Origin: Pseudomonas sp. QTF5
GTDB taxonomy: Bacteria > Pseudomonadota > Gammaproteobacteria > Pseudomonadales > Pseudomonadaceae
Assembly: GCF_000512695.2 (NCBI RefSeq)
Contig: NZ_AZRW02000041.1
Span: forward strand, 1-57,692
DNA: 57,692 nucleotides
Direction: 5' to 3'
The notes beneath the pieces were generated by a model, which had not been told where the DNA came from, made no database searches, and worked only from the letters and a program-made list of their open reading frames with translations. Positions 42,643-51,799 of the stretch are shown piece after piece (positions within the stretch are counted from its first letter, which is position 1; each line of letters opens with the position of its first letter). Made by a program: the position numbers and the translations under genes.

Positions 42643-43158
42643 ATGACCAAACAAAACGCCTTTACTCGGGAAGACCTGCTGCGTTGCAGTCGCGGTGAGC
42701 TGTTCGGCCCAGGTAACGCGCAACTGCCCGCCCCGAACATGCTGATGGTCGATCGCATCACCCTGATCAGCGAAGAAGGTGGCAAGTACGGCAAAGGTGA
42801 ATTGGTCGCCGAGCTGGATATCACTCCAGACCTGTGGTTCTTCGCCTGCCACTTCGAAGGTGATCCGGTGATGCCGGGCTGCCTGGGCCTCGATGCCATG
42901 TGGCAACTGGTCGGTTTCTTCCTCGGCTGGCAAGGTCTGCCGGGCCGCGGTCGTGCCTTGGGTTCGGGCGAAGTAAAATTCTTTGGCCAGGTACTGCCAA
43001 CCGCCAAGAAAGTCACCTATAACATCCATATCAAACGCGTCCTGAAGGGCAAGCTGAACCTGGCCATTGCCGATGGTTCGGTGACCGTCGACGGCCGCGA
43101 AATCTATACCGCCGAAGGCCTCCGGGTCGGCGTTTTCACCTCCACTGACAACTTCTAA
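42643..43158 (+). CDS. fabA: 3-hydroxydecanoyl-ACP dehydratase/isomerase FabA
   Basis: Bifunctional enzyme that introduces the cis double bond at C10 for unsaturated fatty acids. The 171-residue protein has catalytic His70 (FACHFEGDPVMPG) and Asp84 (CLGLDAMWQL), identical in spacing to E. coli FabA, and ends VGVFTSTDNF. GAGGAG precedes the ATG. fabB starts 11 bp later. Confidence 0.96.
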   Translation: MTKQNAFTREDLLRCSRGELFGPGNAQLPAPNMLMVDRITLISEEGGKYGKGELVAELDITPDLWFFACHFEGDPVMPGCLGLDAMWQLVGFFLGWQGLPGRGRALGSGEVKFFGQVLPTAKKVTYNIHIKRVLKGKLNLAIADGSVTVDGREIYTAEGLRVGVFTSTDNF

Positions 43159-43169
43159 GGGTTATCCGC

Positions 43170-44390
43170 ATGCGCCGCGTCGTTATCACTGGTCTGGGCA
43201 TCGTTTCGTGCCTGGGCAATGACAAAGAGACCGTCTCCGCTAACCTGCGTGCAAGCCGCCCTGGCATCCGGTTCAACCCGGAATATGCCGAAATGGGTCT
43301 GCGTAGCCAGGTTTCCGGCTCCATTGACCTCCCCCTCGAAGAACTGATCGATCGCAAGATCTTTCGCTTCGTCGGCCACGCGGCGGCTTACGCCTACCTG
43401 GCCATGAAAGATGCCATCGCAGACTCCGGTCTGACCGAAGATCAGGTTTCCAACGTGCGTACCGGCCTGATCGCCGGTTCCGGTGGCGCGTCGACCTTGA
43501 ACCAGATGGAAGCGCTGGACATCCTGCGCGAGAAAGGCGTCAAGCGCGTCGGTCCATACCGCGTCACGCGGACCATGGGCAGCACCGTTTCGGCCTGCCT
43601 GGCCACGCCGTTCAAGATCAAGGGTGTGAACTACTCCATCTCCTCCGCTTGCGCTACCAGTGCTCACTGCATCGGTAACGCGGTCGAGCAGATCCAGCTG
43701 GGCAAACAGGACATCGTGTTCGCTGGTGGTGGTGAAGAAGAGCATTGGAGCCAGTCGTTCCTGTTCGACGCCATGGGCGCCCTGTCCACCCAGTACAACG
43801 AATCCCCGGAAAAAGCCTCCCGTGCCTACGACGCCAAGCGTGACGGTTTCGTCATCGCCGGCGGTGGCGGCATGGTCGTGGTCGAAGAGCTGGAACACGC
43901 TCTGGCCCGCGGCGCGAAGATCTACGCGGAAATCGTTGGCTACGGCGCGACCTCCGACGGCTACGACATGGTCGCCCCAAGCGGCGAAGGCGCCATCCGC
44001 TGCATGCAGATGGCCATGGCCACCGTTGATACCCCGATCGACTACCTGAACACCCATGGCACCTCGACTCCGGTCGGCGACGTCATGGAAATGAAAGGTG
44101 TGCGTGAAGTGTTCGGTGACAAGGCTCCAGCCATCAGCTCCACCAAGAGCCTGTCGGGTCACTCCCTGGGCGCCGCCGGCGTTCACGAAGCGATCTACTG
44201 CCTGCTGATGATGGAAGGCAACTTCATGGCGGGTTCCGCCAACATCGACGAACTGGACCCGGAAGTGGCAGACATGCCAATCCTGACCAAGACTCGCGAA
44301 GACGCCACCATCAACACCGTGATGAGCAACAGCTTCGGCTTCGGTGGCACCAACGCCACGCTGGTACTGAAGCGCTGGCAGGGTAAGTAA
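43170..44390 (+). CDS. fabB: 3-oxoacyl-ACP synthase I FabB
   Basis: Condensing enzyme that elongates the cis-3-decenoyl-ACP made by FabA. 406 residues; catalytic Cys161 in SISSACATSAHCIGNA, His in LNTHGTSTPVGD, His in STKSLSGHSLGAAGVHEA, and the C-terminal NSFGFGGTNATLVLKRW. Transcribed with fabA; a strong terminator follows. Confidence 0.96.
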   Translation: MRRVVITGLGIVSCLGNDKETVSANLRASRPGIRFNPEYAEMGLRSQVSGSIDLPLEELIDRKIFRFVGHAAAYAYLAMKDAIADSGLTEDQVSNVRTGLIAGSGGASTLNQMEALDILREKGVKRVGPYRVTRTMGSTVSACLATPFKIKGVNYSISSACATSAHCIGNAVEQIQLGKQDIVFAGGGEEEHWSQSFLFDAMGALSTQYNESPEKASRAYDAKRDGFVIAGGGGMVVVEELEHALARGAKIYAEIVGYGATSDGYDMVAPSGEGAIRCMQMAMATVDTPIDYLNTHGTSTPVGDVMEMKGVREVFGDKAPAISSTKSLSGHSLGAAGVHEAIYCLLMMEGNFMAGSANIDELDPEVADMPILTKTREDATINTVMSNSFGFGGTNATLVLKRWQGK

Positions 44391-44414
44391 TACCCCACTG
44401 CTTCGCCGCAAACA

Positions 44415-44447
44415 AAAACGCCCCGACTGGTTCGGGGCGTTTTTTTT
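44415..44447 (+). terminator. Rho-independent terminator of fabAB
   Basis: Stem ACGCCCCGA / TCGGGGCGT, loop CTGGT, extended by A/T pairs and followed by eight Ts; 25 bp after the fabB stop. Confidence 0.93.
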
Positions 44448-44476
44448 GCCTGAATAAAGTAGCCAGTTAAGGCGCA

Positions 44477-44572
44477 AACCTGTGGGAGCGGGCTTGCTCG
44501 CGAAGACGGCGGCACATTCAACATCAATGTGTCTGTCAGACCGCTTTCGCGAGCAAGCCCGCTCCCACAGGT
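44477..44572. repeat. REP pair, copy 7
   Basis: AACCTGTGGGAGCGGGCTTG at 44477 and complement ending AGGTT at 44572; 28-bp arms. Follows the fabAB terminator. Confidence 0.9.
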
Positions 44573-44810
44573 TCTGCGGTGTTCAATCCATCAGGCTCGA
44601 ACCGTGGTTTTCCTCCTCTCAAACATGAAACATTTGTCATGAAACTCAATGGCCTGCGACTGAATGTCGCGTATTTCGCGGGCTGCAGGACTTTTGCTGA
44701 TTCTGCAAAAATGGGTTGCCGAACTCTGCTATTTACTTAGCCAGCTAACAAAATATATAACAAAGGCCTGCACACGCCTTGCTGCAGATAACAGAGATTG
44801 GAGCTAGCAG
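44573..44810. other. Promoter region of the small ORF
   Basis: 238 bp, moderately AT-rich (AACAAAATATATAACAAAGG near 44747). A small hairpin AAGGC/GCCTT lies near 44764-44781. Palindrome-like ACATTTGTCATG near 44630. No gene. Confidence 0.4.
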
Positions 44811-44999
44811 ATGACTGTAAAAGTAACTGAACGCGACGATTCACATATGTCCCACGAAGGTATCGCCGCCGGTATCCGCATCTGGGATGTACATCAACAA
44901 GACCTGTTGGTCGGGATGTTCCACTCCGAGACCGAAGCCCACCAATACAAGGCCGAACTGGAAACACTGGAGCAGCAGCGCGAAGCGCGTTCTGCGTAA
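44811..44999 (+). CDS. Small acidic hypothetical protein
   Basis: 62 residues, start MTVKVTERDDSHMSHEGIAA, then GIRIWDVHQQDLLVGMFHSETEAHQYKAELETLEQQ. GGAG seven bases before the ATG, own promoter region and gene-like codon use make it likely real. Predicted soluble, a short beta segment followed by a charged helix. No family recognised and no operon partner. Confidence 0.7.
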   Translation: MTVKVTERDDSHMSHEGIAAGIRIWDVHQQDLLVGMFHSETEAHQYKAELETLEQQREARSA

Positions 45000-45060
45000 T
45001 GACCGCATTGAAAACGACTAATGCTGTTCATTTAGGCGCGCTCTTGGATCGTGCGTACCT

Positions 45061-45177
45061 TTGTGGCGAGCGAGCTTGCTCGCGCTGGGCTGCGTAGCGG
45101 CCCCAAAAATCTGACAATCATTGCCGATTTTTGTGAGTGCTACGCACTCAAACGGGAGCAAGCTCCCTCGCCACAGG
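45061..45177. repeat. REP pair, second family, copy 4
   Basis: TTGTGGCGAGCGAGCTTGCT at 45061 and AGCAAGCTCCCTCGCCACAG ending 45177, with an inner inverted repeat (GAGTGCTACGCACTC). Fills most of the 257-bp gap between the small ORF and the convergent yaiL. Confidence 0.8.
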
Positions 45178-45256
45178 TTTCTCTGATTCAAGACTCTCTT
45201 AAGTGAACAGCATTACGCCATGAGCGGGGTTTGTGGTTGTTGCAGTCCCTAACGCC

Positions 45257-45799
45257 TTACCACATCAGATCATCAGGGATCTGATAGGCCGCGTACGGAT
45301 CGTCTTCGGCACTGACTTCTTCTGTCTGCACATTCAACTGCACGATGCGCTGTGGATCGCGCTCCTGAATCTTCAGGGCCGCTTCACGCGGGATTACTTC
45401 GTAACCGCCGGCGTGATGCACGATCGCCAGCGAACCGCTGCTGAGCTTGTTGCGCATCAGCGTGTTGACGGAGATGCGCTTGACCTTCTTGTCGTCGACG
45501 AAGTTGTAGTAGTCCTCGGTGGTCAGCTTGGGCAGGCGCGAGACTTCGATCAATTGCTTGACCTGGGCGGCACGGGCCTTCGCTTCTGCCTTCTCCTGCT
45601 GCTGGCGGTTCAGCTCCTGGTCGCGCTTGACCTTCTCGGCCATGGCTTCCTGAGCGGCACGCTGCTGGGAGTCATCGAGTTCGATCTGGCCTTTGTGGGC
45701 CAGACGTTGCTGCTTCTGCTTCTCTTTGCCGACCTGTTTGGCCTGCTTTTGATTGACCAGCCCTGCTTTGAGCAACTGGTCGCGAAGGGAAATGCTCAT
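45257..45799 (-). CDS. YaiL/DUF2058 family protein
   Basis: 180 residues: N-terminal SLRDQLLKAGLVNQKQAKQ, a long charged coiled coil (residues ~20-85, rich in Lys/Gln/Glu), then RLPKLTTEDYYNFVDDKKVKRISVN and VIPREAALKIQERDP. Thought to be nucleoprotein- or polysome-associated in E. coli; function unknown. It lies 28 bp after mazG on the same strand. Confidence 0.88.
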   Translation of the reverse strand: MSISLRDQLLKAGLVNQKQAKQVGKEKQKQQRLAHKGQIELDDSQQRAAQEAMAEKVKRDQELNRQQQEKAEAKARAAQVKQLIEVSRLPKLTTEDYYNFVDDKKVKRISVNTLMRNKLSSGSLAIVHHAGGYEVIPREAALKIQERDPQRIVQLNVQTEEVSAEDDPYAAYQIPDDLMW

Positions 45800-45827
45800 G
45801 GTGCTTATTTCTCACTTAGGCAACTGC

Positions 45828-46661
45828 TCAACCGCAGCTGGGCAAATTCTTTTCCTGACGTTTGGCTTCGCCCCACAAGGCGTCCAACTCTTCGAGGGTG
45901 CAATCTTCTATGGGACGGTGGGTGTCGCGCAATGCCTGTTCGATAAATCGGAAGCGTCTTTCAAACTTTGAGTTGGCGCCGCGCAGTGCGGTTTCCGGAT
46001 CGACCTTGAGGTGTCGCGCCAGATTGACCACGGAAAACAGCAGGTCGCCGACTTCATCGGCAATCGCTGCCGAGTCATTGTCGGCCATGGCTTCGAGCAC
46101 TTCATCGAGCTCTTCGCGAACCTTGTCGAGCACTGGCAAGGCGTCCGGCCAGTCGAAACCGACCTGCCCTGCGCGCTTCTGCAGTTTTGCCGAACGGGAC
46201 AGCGCCGGCAATGCGGCAGGCACGTCGTCGAGCAAGGACAACTGCTCCGGCGCCAAAGACTTCTCGGCGCGTTCTTCAGCCTTGATCTCTTCCCAGCGTT
46301 GTTTGACCTGCTCTTCATTCAGACGCGGGATGTCCAGCGGCGCATACAGATCACCGGTGGGGAACACGTGAGGATGACGGCGGATCAGTTTGCGCGTGAT
46401 GCTGTCGACCACGCCATCGAACTCAAATCGCCCTTCTTCCCGGGCCAGTTGGCTGTAATAAACCACCTGGAACAACAAGTCGCCCAACTCACCCTGCAAG
46501 TGATCGAAGTCCCCACGCTCGATGGCGTCGGCGACTTCGTAGGCTTCCTCGAGGGTGTGCGGGACGATGGTGGCCCAGGTTTGCTTGATGTCCCACGGGC
46601 AGCCGTACTGCGGGTCGCGCAGACGGTTCATCAGGTGTAGCAAGTCTTCAAGGCTGTACAT
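45828..46661 (-). CDS. mazG: Nucleoside triphosphate pyrophosphohydrolase MazG
   Basis: Hydrolyses NTPs/dNTPs to NMP and PPi, limiting damaged nucleotides and the (p)ppGpp response. The 277-residue protein has two MazG repeats: first CPWDIKQTWATIVPHTLEEAYEVADAIE with LQGELGDLLFQVVYYS, second KVREELDEVLEAMA with IADEVGDLLFSVVNLARHL (EExxE…ExxD metal motifs). ATG 46661; the TTG one codon upstream is unlikely. It follows relA, separated by a REP pair. Confidence 0.93.
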   Translation of the reverse strand: MYSLEDLLHLMNRLRDPQYGCPWDIKQTWATIVPHTLEEAYEVADAIERGDFDHLQGELGDLLFQVVYYSQLAREEGRFEFDGVVDSITRKLIRRHPHVFPTGDLYAPLDIPRLNEEQVKQRWEEIKAEERAEKSLAPEQLSLLDDVPAALPALSRSAKLQKRAGQVGFDWPDALPVLDKVREELDEVLEAMADNDSAAIADEVGDLLFSVVNLARHLKVDPETALRGANSKFERRFRFIEQALRDTHRPIEDCTLEELDALWGEAKRQEKNLPSCG

Positions 46662-46684
46662 CAATCACTCTCACTGCAAAACCC

Positions 46685-46777
46685 TTGTGGGAGCGGGCTT
46701 GCTCGCGAAGAGGGAGTGTCAGTCGACATTAATGTTGTCTGACACACCGCTTTCGCGAGCAAGCCCGCTCCCACATT
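46685..46777. repeat. REP pair, copy 8
   Basis: TTGTGGGAGCGGGCTTGCTC at 46685 and complement ending 46777, filling the relA-mazG gap. It lies inside what would otherwise be one transcript. Confidence 0.9.
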
Positions 46778-46785
46778 GGTCACCA

Positions 46786-49029
46786 TCACGGCGTGCGGTT
46801 ACGGCGGGTTTCGATGATGTTCGGCAACTGGGAAATCCGCCCCAGCAACCGCCCCAACGCATCCAGCCCCGGAATCTCGATGGTCAGGGACATCAACGCC
46901 GTGTTGTCCTCTTTGTTCGAACGGGTGTTGACCGCCAGCACGTTGATCCGCTCGTTGAGCAGCACCTGCGACACATCACGCAGCAGACCGGAACGATCAT
47001 AGGCACGGATGATGATGTCCACCGGATAGGTGAGCACCGGCACCGGGCCCCAGCTGACCTGGATGATCCGCTCCGGCTCGCGCCCGGTCAATTGCAGCAC
47101 CGAGGCGCAATCCTGACGGTGAATGCTCACGCCACGGCCCTGAGTGATGTAACCGACGATCGCATCCCCCGGCAGCGGCTGGCAGCAGCCGGCCATCTGG
47201 GTCATCAGGTTGCCGACGCCCTGGATCTGTATGTCGCCGCGCTTGCCCGGCTTGTAGCCCGTGGCTTTGCGCGGGATCAGTTCCAGCTGTTCGTTGCCGC
47301 GTTCCGGCTCGACCAGTTGCTGCGCCAGGTTCACCAATTGCGCCAGGCGCAAATCGCCTGCGCCCAATGCGGCGAACATGTCCTCGGCGGTCTTCATGTT
47401 GGCCTTCTCGGCCAGCTTGTCGAAGTCCACCTGCGGCAGGCCGAGGCGATTGAGTTCGCGCTCGAGCAAGGTTTTACCGGCCGCGACGTTCTGATCGCGC
47501 GCCTGCAATTTGAACCAGTGAACGATCTTCGCCCGCGCCCGCGAGGTAGTGATGTAACCCAGGTTCGGGTTCAGCCAGTCGCGGCTCGGAGTGCCGTGCT
47601 TGCTGGTAATGATCTCGACCTGCTCACCGGTTTGCAGGCTGTAGTTGAGCGGCACGATCCGCCCGTTGATCTTGGCGCCCCGGCAATTGTGACCGATTTC
47701 GGTGTGTACGCGGTAGGCAAAGTCCAGCGGTGTCGCGCCCTTCGGCAAGTCGATGGCGTGACCGTCCGGGGTAAAAATGTAGACCCGGTCCGGCTCGATA
47801 TCGACTCGCAGTTGTTCGGCAAGGCCACCAATATCGCCCAGCTCTTCGTGCCACTCGAGAACCTGACGCAGCCAGGAGATTTTCTCTTCGTAGTGATTGG
47901 AACCGGACTTGACGTCGGTGCCTTTGTACTTCCAGTGCGCGCAAACCCCCAACTCGGCTTCTTCGTGCATCGCATGGGTGCGGATCTGCACTTCCAGCAC
48001 TTTGCCCTCGGGGCCGATGACCGCGGTGTGCAGCGAGCGGTAGCCGTTCTCTTTCGGGTTGGCGATGTAGTCGTCGAACTCTTTCGGGATATGCCGCCAC
48101 AGGGTGTGGACGATGCCGAGCGCGGTGTAGCAATCGCGCATTTCCGGCACCAGCACGCGAACCGCGCGCACGTCGTAGATCTGGCTGAACTCCAGACCCT
48201 TGCGCTGCATTTTGCGCCAGATCGAATAGATGTGTTTGGCACGGCCGCTAATGTCCGCATCGACGCCGGTGGCCTGCAACTCGTCTTTGAGTTGGGTCAT
48301 CACGTCGGCGATAAAGCGCTCGCGATCCAGCCGTCGCTCGTGGAGCAACTTGGCGATCTGCTTGTACTGGTCGGGCTCAAGATAGCGGAAGGACAAGTCC
48401 TCCAGCTCCCACTTGATATGACCGATACCGAGGCGGTGGGCGAGCGGCGCGTAAATGTCGAAGACTTCACGGGCGACACGGTTGCGCTTCTCGTCGTCGG
48501 CGGTTTTCACCGCGCGGATCGCACAGGTGCGCTCGGCCAGTTTGATCAGCGCGACGCGCACGTCGTCGACCATGGCCACGAGCATTTTGCGCAGGTTCTC
48601 GACCTGGCCTTGAGTGCCCAGCACCAGGGATTGACGGGGGCTAAGGCTGGCGCTGATTGCCGCCATGCGCAACACGCCGTCGATGAGTTTGGCGACCACC
48701 GGACCGAAGCGCTGGCTGACTGCCGGCAATTGGATCTGGCCTTCGCGTACGCCGCGGTACAGCACGGCGGCGACCAACGAATCCTGGTCGAGTTTGAGGT
48801 CGGCGAGAATCTCGGCGATCTCAAGGCCTGTGCGGAAACTCGAGGTCCCTTCGGACCACAGATTCTTCGCCGCATTGGCTTGTTGTTCGGCCTCACGAGC
48901 GAACTCGCAGGCTTCCTTCAAGGCTTCGCGATCCAGTGCCGTATCGACACTGACCGCATGATCGAGCCAAGCCTCGAGATTGATACTGCCGTCCGTGTTG
49001 ATCGGCTGGTGTGCTCTCACCTGTACCAT
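46786..49029 (-). CDS. relA: GTP pyrophosphokinase RelA
   Basis: Ribosome-associated (p)ppGpp synthetase of the stringent response. 747 residues: an inactive pseudo-hydrolase domain (VLYRGVREG where SpoT has an HD motif), a synthetase domain with the RelA-type acidic EFDDYIANPKENGYRSLHT, TGS (YIFTPDGHAIDLPKGATPLDFAY), the Cys-rich region (MAGCCQPLPGD) and a C-terminal ACT/RRM (DIIIRAYDRSGLLRDVSQVL). The acidic motif and lost hydrolase residues separate it from SpoT. It is between rlmD and mazG on one strand. Confidence 0.95.
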   Translation of the reverse strand: MVQVRAHQPINTDGSINLEAWLDHAVSVDTALDREALKEACEFAREAEQQANAAKNLWSEGTSSFRTGLEIAEILADLKLDQDSLVAAVLYRGVREGQIQLPAVSQRFGPVVAKLIDGVLRMAAISASLSPRQSLVLGTQGQVENLRKMLVAMVDDVRVALIKLAERTCAIRAVKTADDEKRNRVAREVFDIYAPLAHRLGIGHIKWELEDLSFRYLEPDQYKQIAKLLHERRLDRERFIADVMTQLKDELQATGVDADISGRAKHIYSIWRKMQRKGLEFSQIYDVRAVRVLVPEMRDCYTALGIVHTLWRHIPKEFDDYIANPKENGYRSLHTAVIGPEGKVLEVQIRTHAMHEEAELGVCAHWKYKGTDVKSGSNHYEEKISWLRQVLEWHEELGDIGGLAEQLRVDIEPDRVYIFTPDGHAIDLPKGATPLDFAYRVHTEIGHNCRGAKINGRIVPLNYSLQTGEQVEIITSKHGTPSRDWLNPNLGYITTSRARAKIVHWFKLQARDQNVAAGKTLLERELNRLGLPQVDFDKLAEKANMKTAEDMFAALGAGDLRLAQLVNLAQQLVEPERGNEQLELIPRKATGYKPGKRGDIQIQGVGNLMTQMAGCCQPLPGDAIVGYITQGRGVSIHRQDCASVLQLTGREPERIIQVSWGPVPVLTYPVDIIIRAYDRSGLLRDVSQVLLNERINVLAVNTRSNKEDNTALMSLTIEIPGLDALGRLLGRISQLPNIIETRRNRTP

Positions 49030-49157
49030 CTTGCTTTACCTTCCCTACGACGCAGATTCAATGCGTCAAATCGCTGACCTTCGCTGCCCGTGTGCATTCG
49101 CGGGGCTAAGACGAATGCGTTTTGCACGCGCGGGTCAGTCGGACCAGACGAGCCGTC

Positions 49158-50510
49158 CTAGCTCGCTTCAAATAACGCCATGGCCTCGACATGTGCCGTC
49201 TGAGGAAACATATCGAGAATCCCGGCACGTTTTAACCGGTAGCCCTGCTTGATCAATTCGACCGTGTCGCGCGCCAGCGTTGCAGGGTTGCACGACACAT
49301 ACACCAATCGTTTGGCGCCCAGGGATGCCAGTTTGCGCACCACCTCAAAAGCACCGTCGCGAGGTGGGTCCAAGAGTACCGCACAAAAGCCTTCACCGAC
49401 CCATTCGGCATCGGCCAAAGGCTGGGATAAATCGGCCTGAAAAAACTTCGCATTATGCAAATTGTTGCTGGCAGCATTAGTGGCGGCCCGCTCGACCATT
49501 GCCTGCACGCCCTCCACCGCCACCACTTCGCGAACGGTTTTGGCCAGCGGCAAGGCAAAGTTGCCCAACCCACAAAACAGGTCCAGAACCCGTTCATCCG
49601 ATTTCGGCGCCAACCACGCCAGCGCCTGGGCGACCATTGCTTCGTTGACTCCGGCGTTGACCTGGATGAAATCTCCCGGCCGATACGCCAGGTTCAAGTC
49701 CCACTGTTCAAGGCGATAGCCCAGCGACTGATCGGCCTCGACCGGTTGTGGCTCGCCGTCGCCATGCAGCCACAACTGGGCTTCATGGAACGCGCAGAAT
49801 TCCTTGAGGATGGTCAGGTCGGCTTCGGACAACGGCGCCATGTGCCGCAGCAATACCGCCAACGACGAACCGCTGAACAACTCCACATGCCCCAGTGTCT
49901 GAGGTTTGCTCAAGCGCCGCAGCATCTCCGGCAAGCGGGTCATGATCGGTTGCAAGGGCTGTACCAGCACCAGGCATTCGTTGATGGCGACGATGTCCTG
50001 ACTGCCGGCAGCGCGGAAGCCGACTTCAAGTTTTTTCGCTTTCATGTCCCAACGCACCGCCACGCGGGCGCGACGACGGTAGCCGAATTCCGGACCGCTC
50101 AACGGCGCTGCCCACTCATCAGGTTCGACACCGGCAACCCGCGACAATTGTTCGGCAAGCATGCGCTGTTTCAGGGCGAGCTGTTCGTTGTGGGGCAAAT
50201 GCTGCACGCTGCAACCGCCGCAGCGAGCGGCATGAGCGCACGGTGCCGGGCGGCGCAATTCACTTACCTGGAACACCCGCTCGGTGCGCGCCTCGACCAC
50301 TTTGCCGTGGGCACCCAAGACCCGCGCCTCGACGTCTTCACCGGCCAATGCGCCGATGACGAACCAGGTGCGACCTTCGAAAAACGCGATACCGCGACCG
50401 TCATTGGCCAGGCGCTCGATGGTCAAGCGCTGCTTTTTGCCGGTCGGGACTTGCGGGGCCTTGCTGCCGCCCGTGGGCTGGAAGCGCAGGCCTCTCTCTT
50501 GCTTGGCCAT
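49158..50510 (-). CDS. rlmD: 23S rRNA (uracil(1939)-C5)-methyltransferase RlmD
   Basis: SAM-dependent m5U methyltransferase of 23S rRNA with an Fe-S cluster. 450 residues: TRAM domain (LTIERLANDGRGIAFFEGRTWFV), Cys cluster (CAHAARCGGCSVQHL plus a later INECLVL), SAM motif VLDLFCGLGNFALPLA, motif IV LLDPPRDGA, and catalytic Cys in LVYVSCNPATLARD. Its ATG overlaps the cysM stop by one base (TGATG). Confidence 0.94.
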   Translation of the reverse strand: MAKQERGLRFQPTGGSKAPQVPTGKKQRLTIERLANDGRGIAFFEGRTWFVIGALAGEDVEARVLGAHGKVVEARTERVFQVSELRRPAPCAHAARCGGCSVQHLPHNEQLALKQRMLAEQLSRVAGVEPDEWAAPLSGPEFGYRRRARVAVRWDMKAKKLEVGFRAAGSQDIVAINECLVLVQPLQPIMTRLPEMLRRLSKPQTLGHVELFSGSSLAVLLRHMAPLSEADLTILKEFCAFHEAQLWLHGDGEPQPVEADQSLGYRLEQWDLNLAYRPGDFIQVNAGVNEAMVAQALAWLAPKSDERVLDLFCGLGNFALPLAKTVREVVAVEGVQAMVERAATNAASNNLHNAKFFQADLSQPLADAEWVGEGFCAVLLDPPRDGAFEVVRKLASLGAKRLVYVSCNPATLARDTVELIKQGYRLKRAGILDMFPQTAHVEAMALFEAS

Positions 50511-51412
50511 CAGTTGGGCGCGTCGAAAATGCCGGTCGACAAGTAACGGTCGCCACGGTCGCAGATGATCGCGACGATCACCGCGTTTTCAACTTCTTTG
50601 GACAGACGCAGCATCGCCGCCACGGCCCCGCCCGAGGACACGCCGCAGAAGATGCCTTCTTCGCGTGCCAGACGACGGGTCACGTCTTCGGCTTCGCTTT
50701 GCGCCATGTCGACGATCCGGTCCACGCGCTCGGCCTGGTAGATCTTCGGCAGGTATTCCTGCGGCCAGCGACGGATGCCCGGAATCGCCGAGCCTTCCAT
50801 CGGTTGCAGCCCAATGATCTGCACGTTGTCGTTCTGCTCTTTCAGATAGCGCGAAACACCCATGATGGTGCCGGTGGTGCCCATCGAGGTGACGAAATGG
50901 GTGATGGTGCCTTCGGTCTGACGCCAGATTTCCGGACCGGTGGTGGTGTAGTGCGCCTCGGGATTGTCACCGTTGGCGAACTGATCCAGCACCTTGCCGC
51001 GGCCTTCGGCTTCCATTCGCTGGGCTAGGTCGCGAGCGCCTTCCATGCCTTCTTCCTGAGTGACCAGAATCAGCTCGGCGCCATAGGCCGTCATGGCGGC
51101 TTTACGCTCGGCGCTGGAGTTGTCCGGCATGATCAGGATCATCTTGTAACCCTTGATCGCGGCAGCCATGGCCAAGGCAATCCCGGTGTTGCCCGAGGTC
51201 GCTTCGATCAGCGTATCGCCAGCGTGGATCTGCCCGCGCAATTCGGCGCGGGTGATCATCGACAGCGCCGGACGGTCCTTGACCGAACCCGCCGGGTTGT
51301 TCCCTTCGAGTTTGAGCAAAAGGGTGTTGCTGGTGGCGCCGGGCAGGCGCTGCAAACGGACCAGCGGAGTGTTGCCGACGCAATCGGCGATGGTTGGGTA
51401 CTGCAAGGTCAT
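50510..51412 (-). CDS. cysM: Cysteine synthase B CysM
   Basis: PLP enzyme making cysteine from O-acetylserine and sulfide or thiosulfate. 300 residues: PLP Lys in NNPAGSVKDRPALSMI, SAM-like loop EATSGNTGIALAMAAAIKGYKM, GTTGTIMGVSRYLKE and the CysM-type GFCGVSSGGAVAAML-like FCGVSSGG. The short length and the sequence IIGLQPMEGSAIPGIRRWP fit CysM, not CysK. First gene of the cysM-rlmD(-relA-mazG) run. Confidence 0.94.
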   Translation of the reverse strand: MTLQYPTIADCVGNTPLVRLQRLPGATSNTLLLKLEGNNPAGSVKDRPALSMITRAELRGQIHAGDTLIEATSGNTGIALAMAAAIKGYKMILIMPDNSSAERKAAMTAYGAELILVTQEEGMEGARDLAQRMEAEGRGKVLDQFANGDNPEAHYTTTGPEIWRQTEGTITHFVTSMGTTGTIMGVSRYLKEQNDNVQIIGLQPMEGSAIPGIRRWPQEYLPKIYQAERVDRIVDMAQSEAEDVTRRLAREEGIFCGVSSGGAVAAMLRLSKEVENAVIVAIICDRGDRYLSTGIFDAPN

Positions 51413-51799
51413 GGCGTATTCGCAATCCAGACTGCGGGGGCGCCTATCATACCGGCAAACGCGCGCAGGCCATATCACGCAAAGTGAGGGGCTTATGGCG
51501 AATGGGAATAAGCAGCGGGACGTGAGTGGCTATTGTGAATTTTCGTACGCACCAAAGGGCAGTCTCCGTAGTCTTTTGCCCCGTCGACGATAAAAAACAT
51601 CATCCGAGTTAGAAATCTCCTCCCCTGTAGGACGATTCCTGCAAGTTGTAGCGGCTTTGAAGAAGTATAAAATAAAACTCTTTATCTATAATCTTTAAAT
51701 ACCAACCATCGCTTAAGCAACTGAAAACTCACGCTTCAAACCGTGGGTTTGATGATTCGCATGCAGCCAATCAGAAAATAAAAAATGGAGATGTTAAAC
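51413..51799. other. cysM upstream region and left edge of the export locus
   Basis: 387 bp. The first ~180 bp have core-like GC and should hold the cysM promoter; short frames there (51495 plus strand; 51493-51603 minus strand) have no recognisable product. From about 51590 the DNA turns AT-rich. A TATAAT at 51687-51692 is a good -10 for the LuxR-type gene but has no clear -35. The perfect hairpin TCAAACC-GTG-GGTTTGA at 51736-51752 lies between it and the ATG. Confidence 0.5.
51736..51752. promoter_or_regulatory. Perfect 7-bp inverted repeat in the leader of the LuxR-type gene
   Basis: TCAAACC / GGTTTGA with a GTG loop, 48 bp before the ATG and 44 bp after the TATAAT. It may be an operator or an RNA hairpin; no U-run follows. 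Confidence 0.35.

Noticed and set aside
46555..49077. Open frame of 840 codons on the plus strand
   Set aside because: Lies opposite relA and part of mazG. Composition is that of an antisense frame; relA is unmistakable.
51493..51603. Small frames before cysM (51495 plus strand, 32 codons; 51493-51603 minus strand, 36 codons) as double-glycine precursors
   Set aside because: Neither has a leader with a GG/GA cleavage site or hydrophobic positions typical of C39 substrates.
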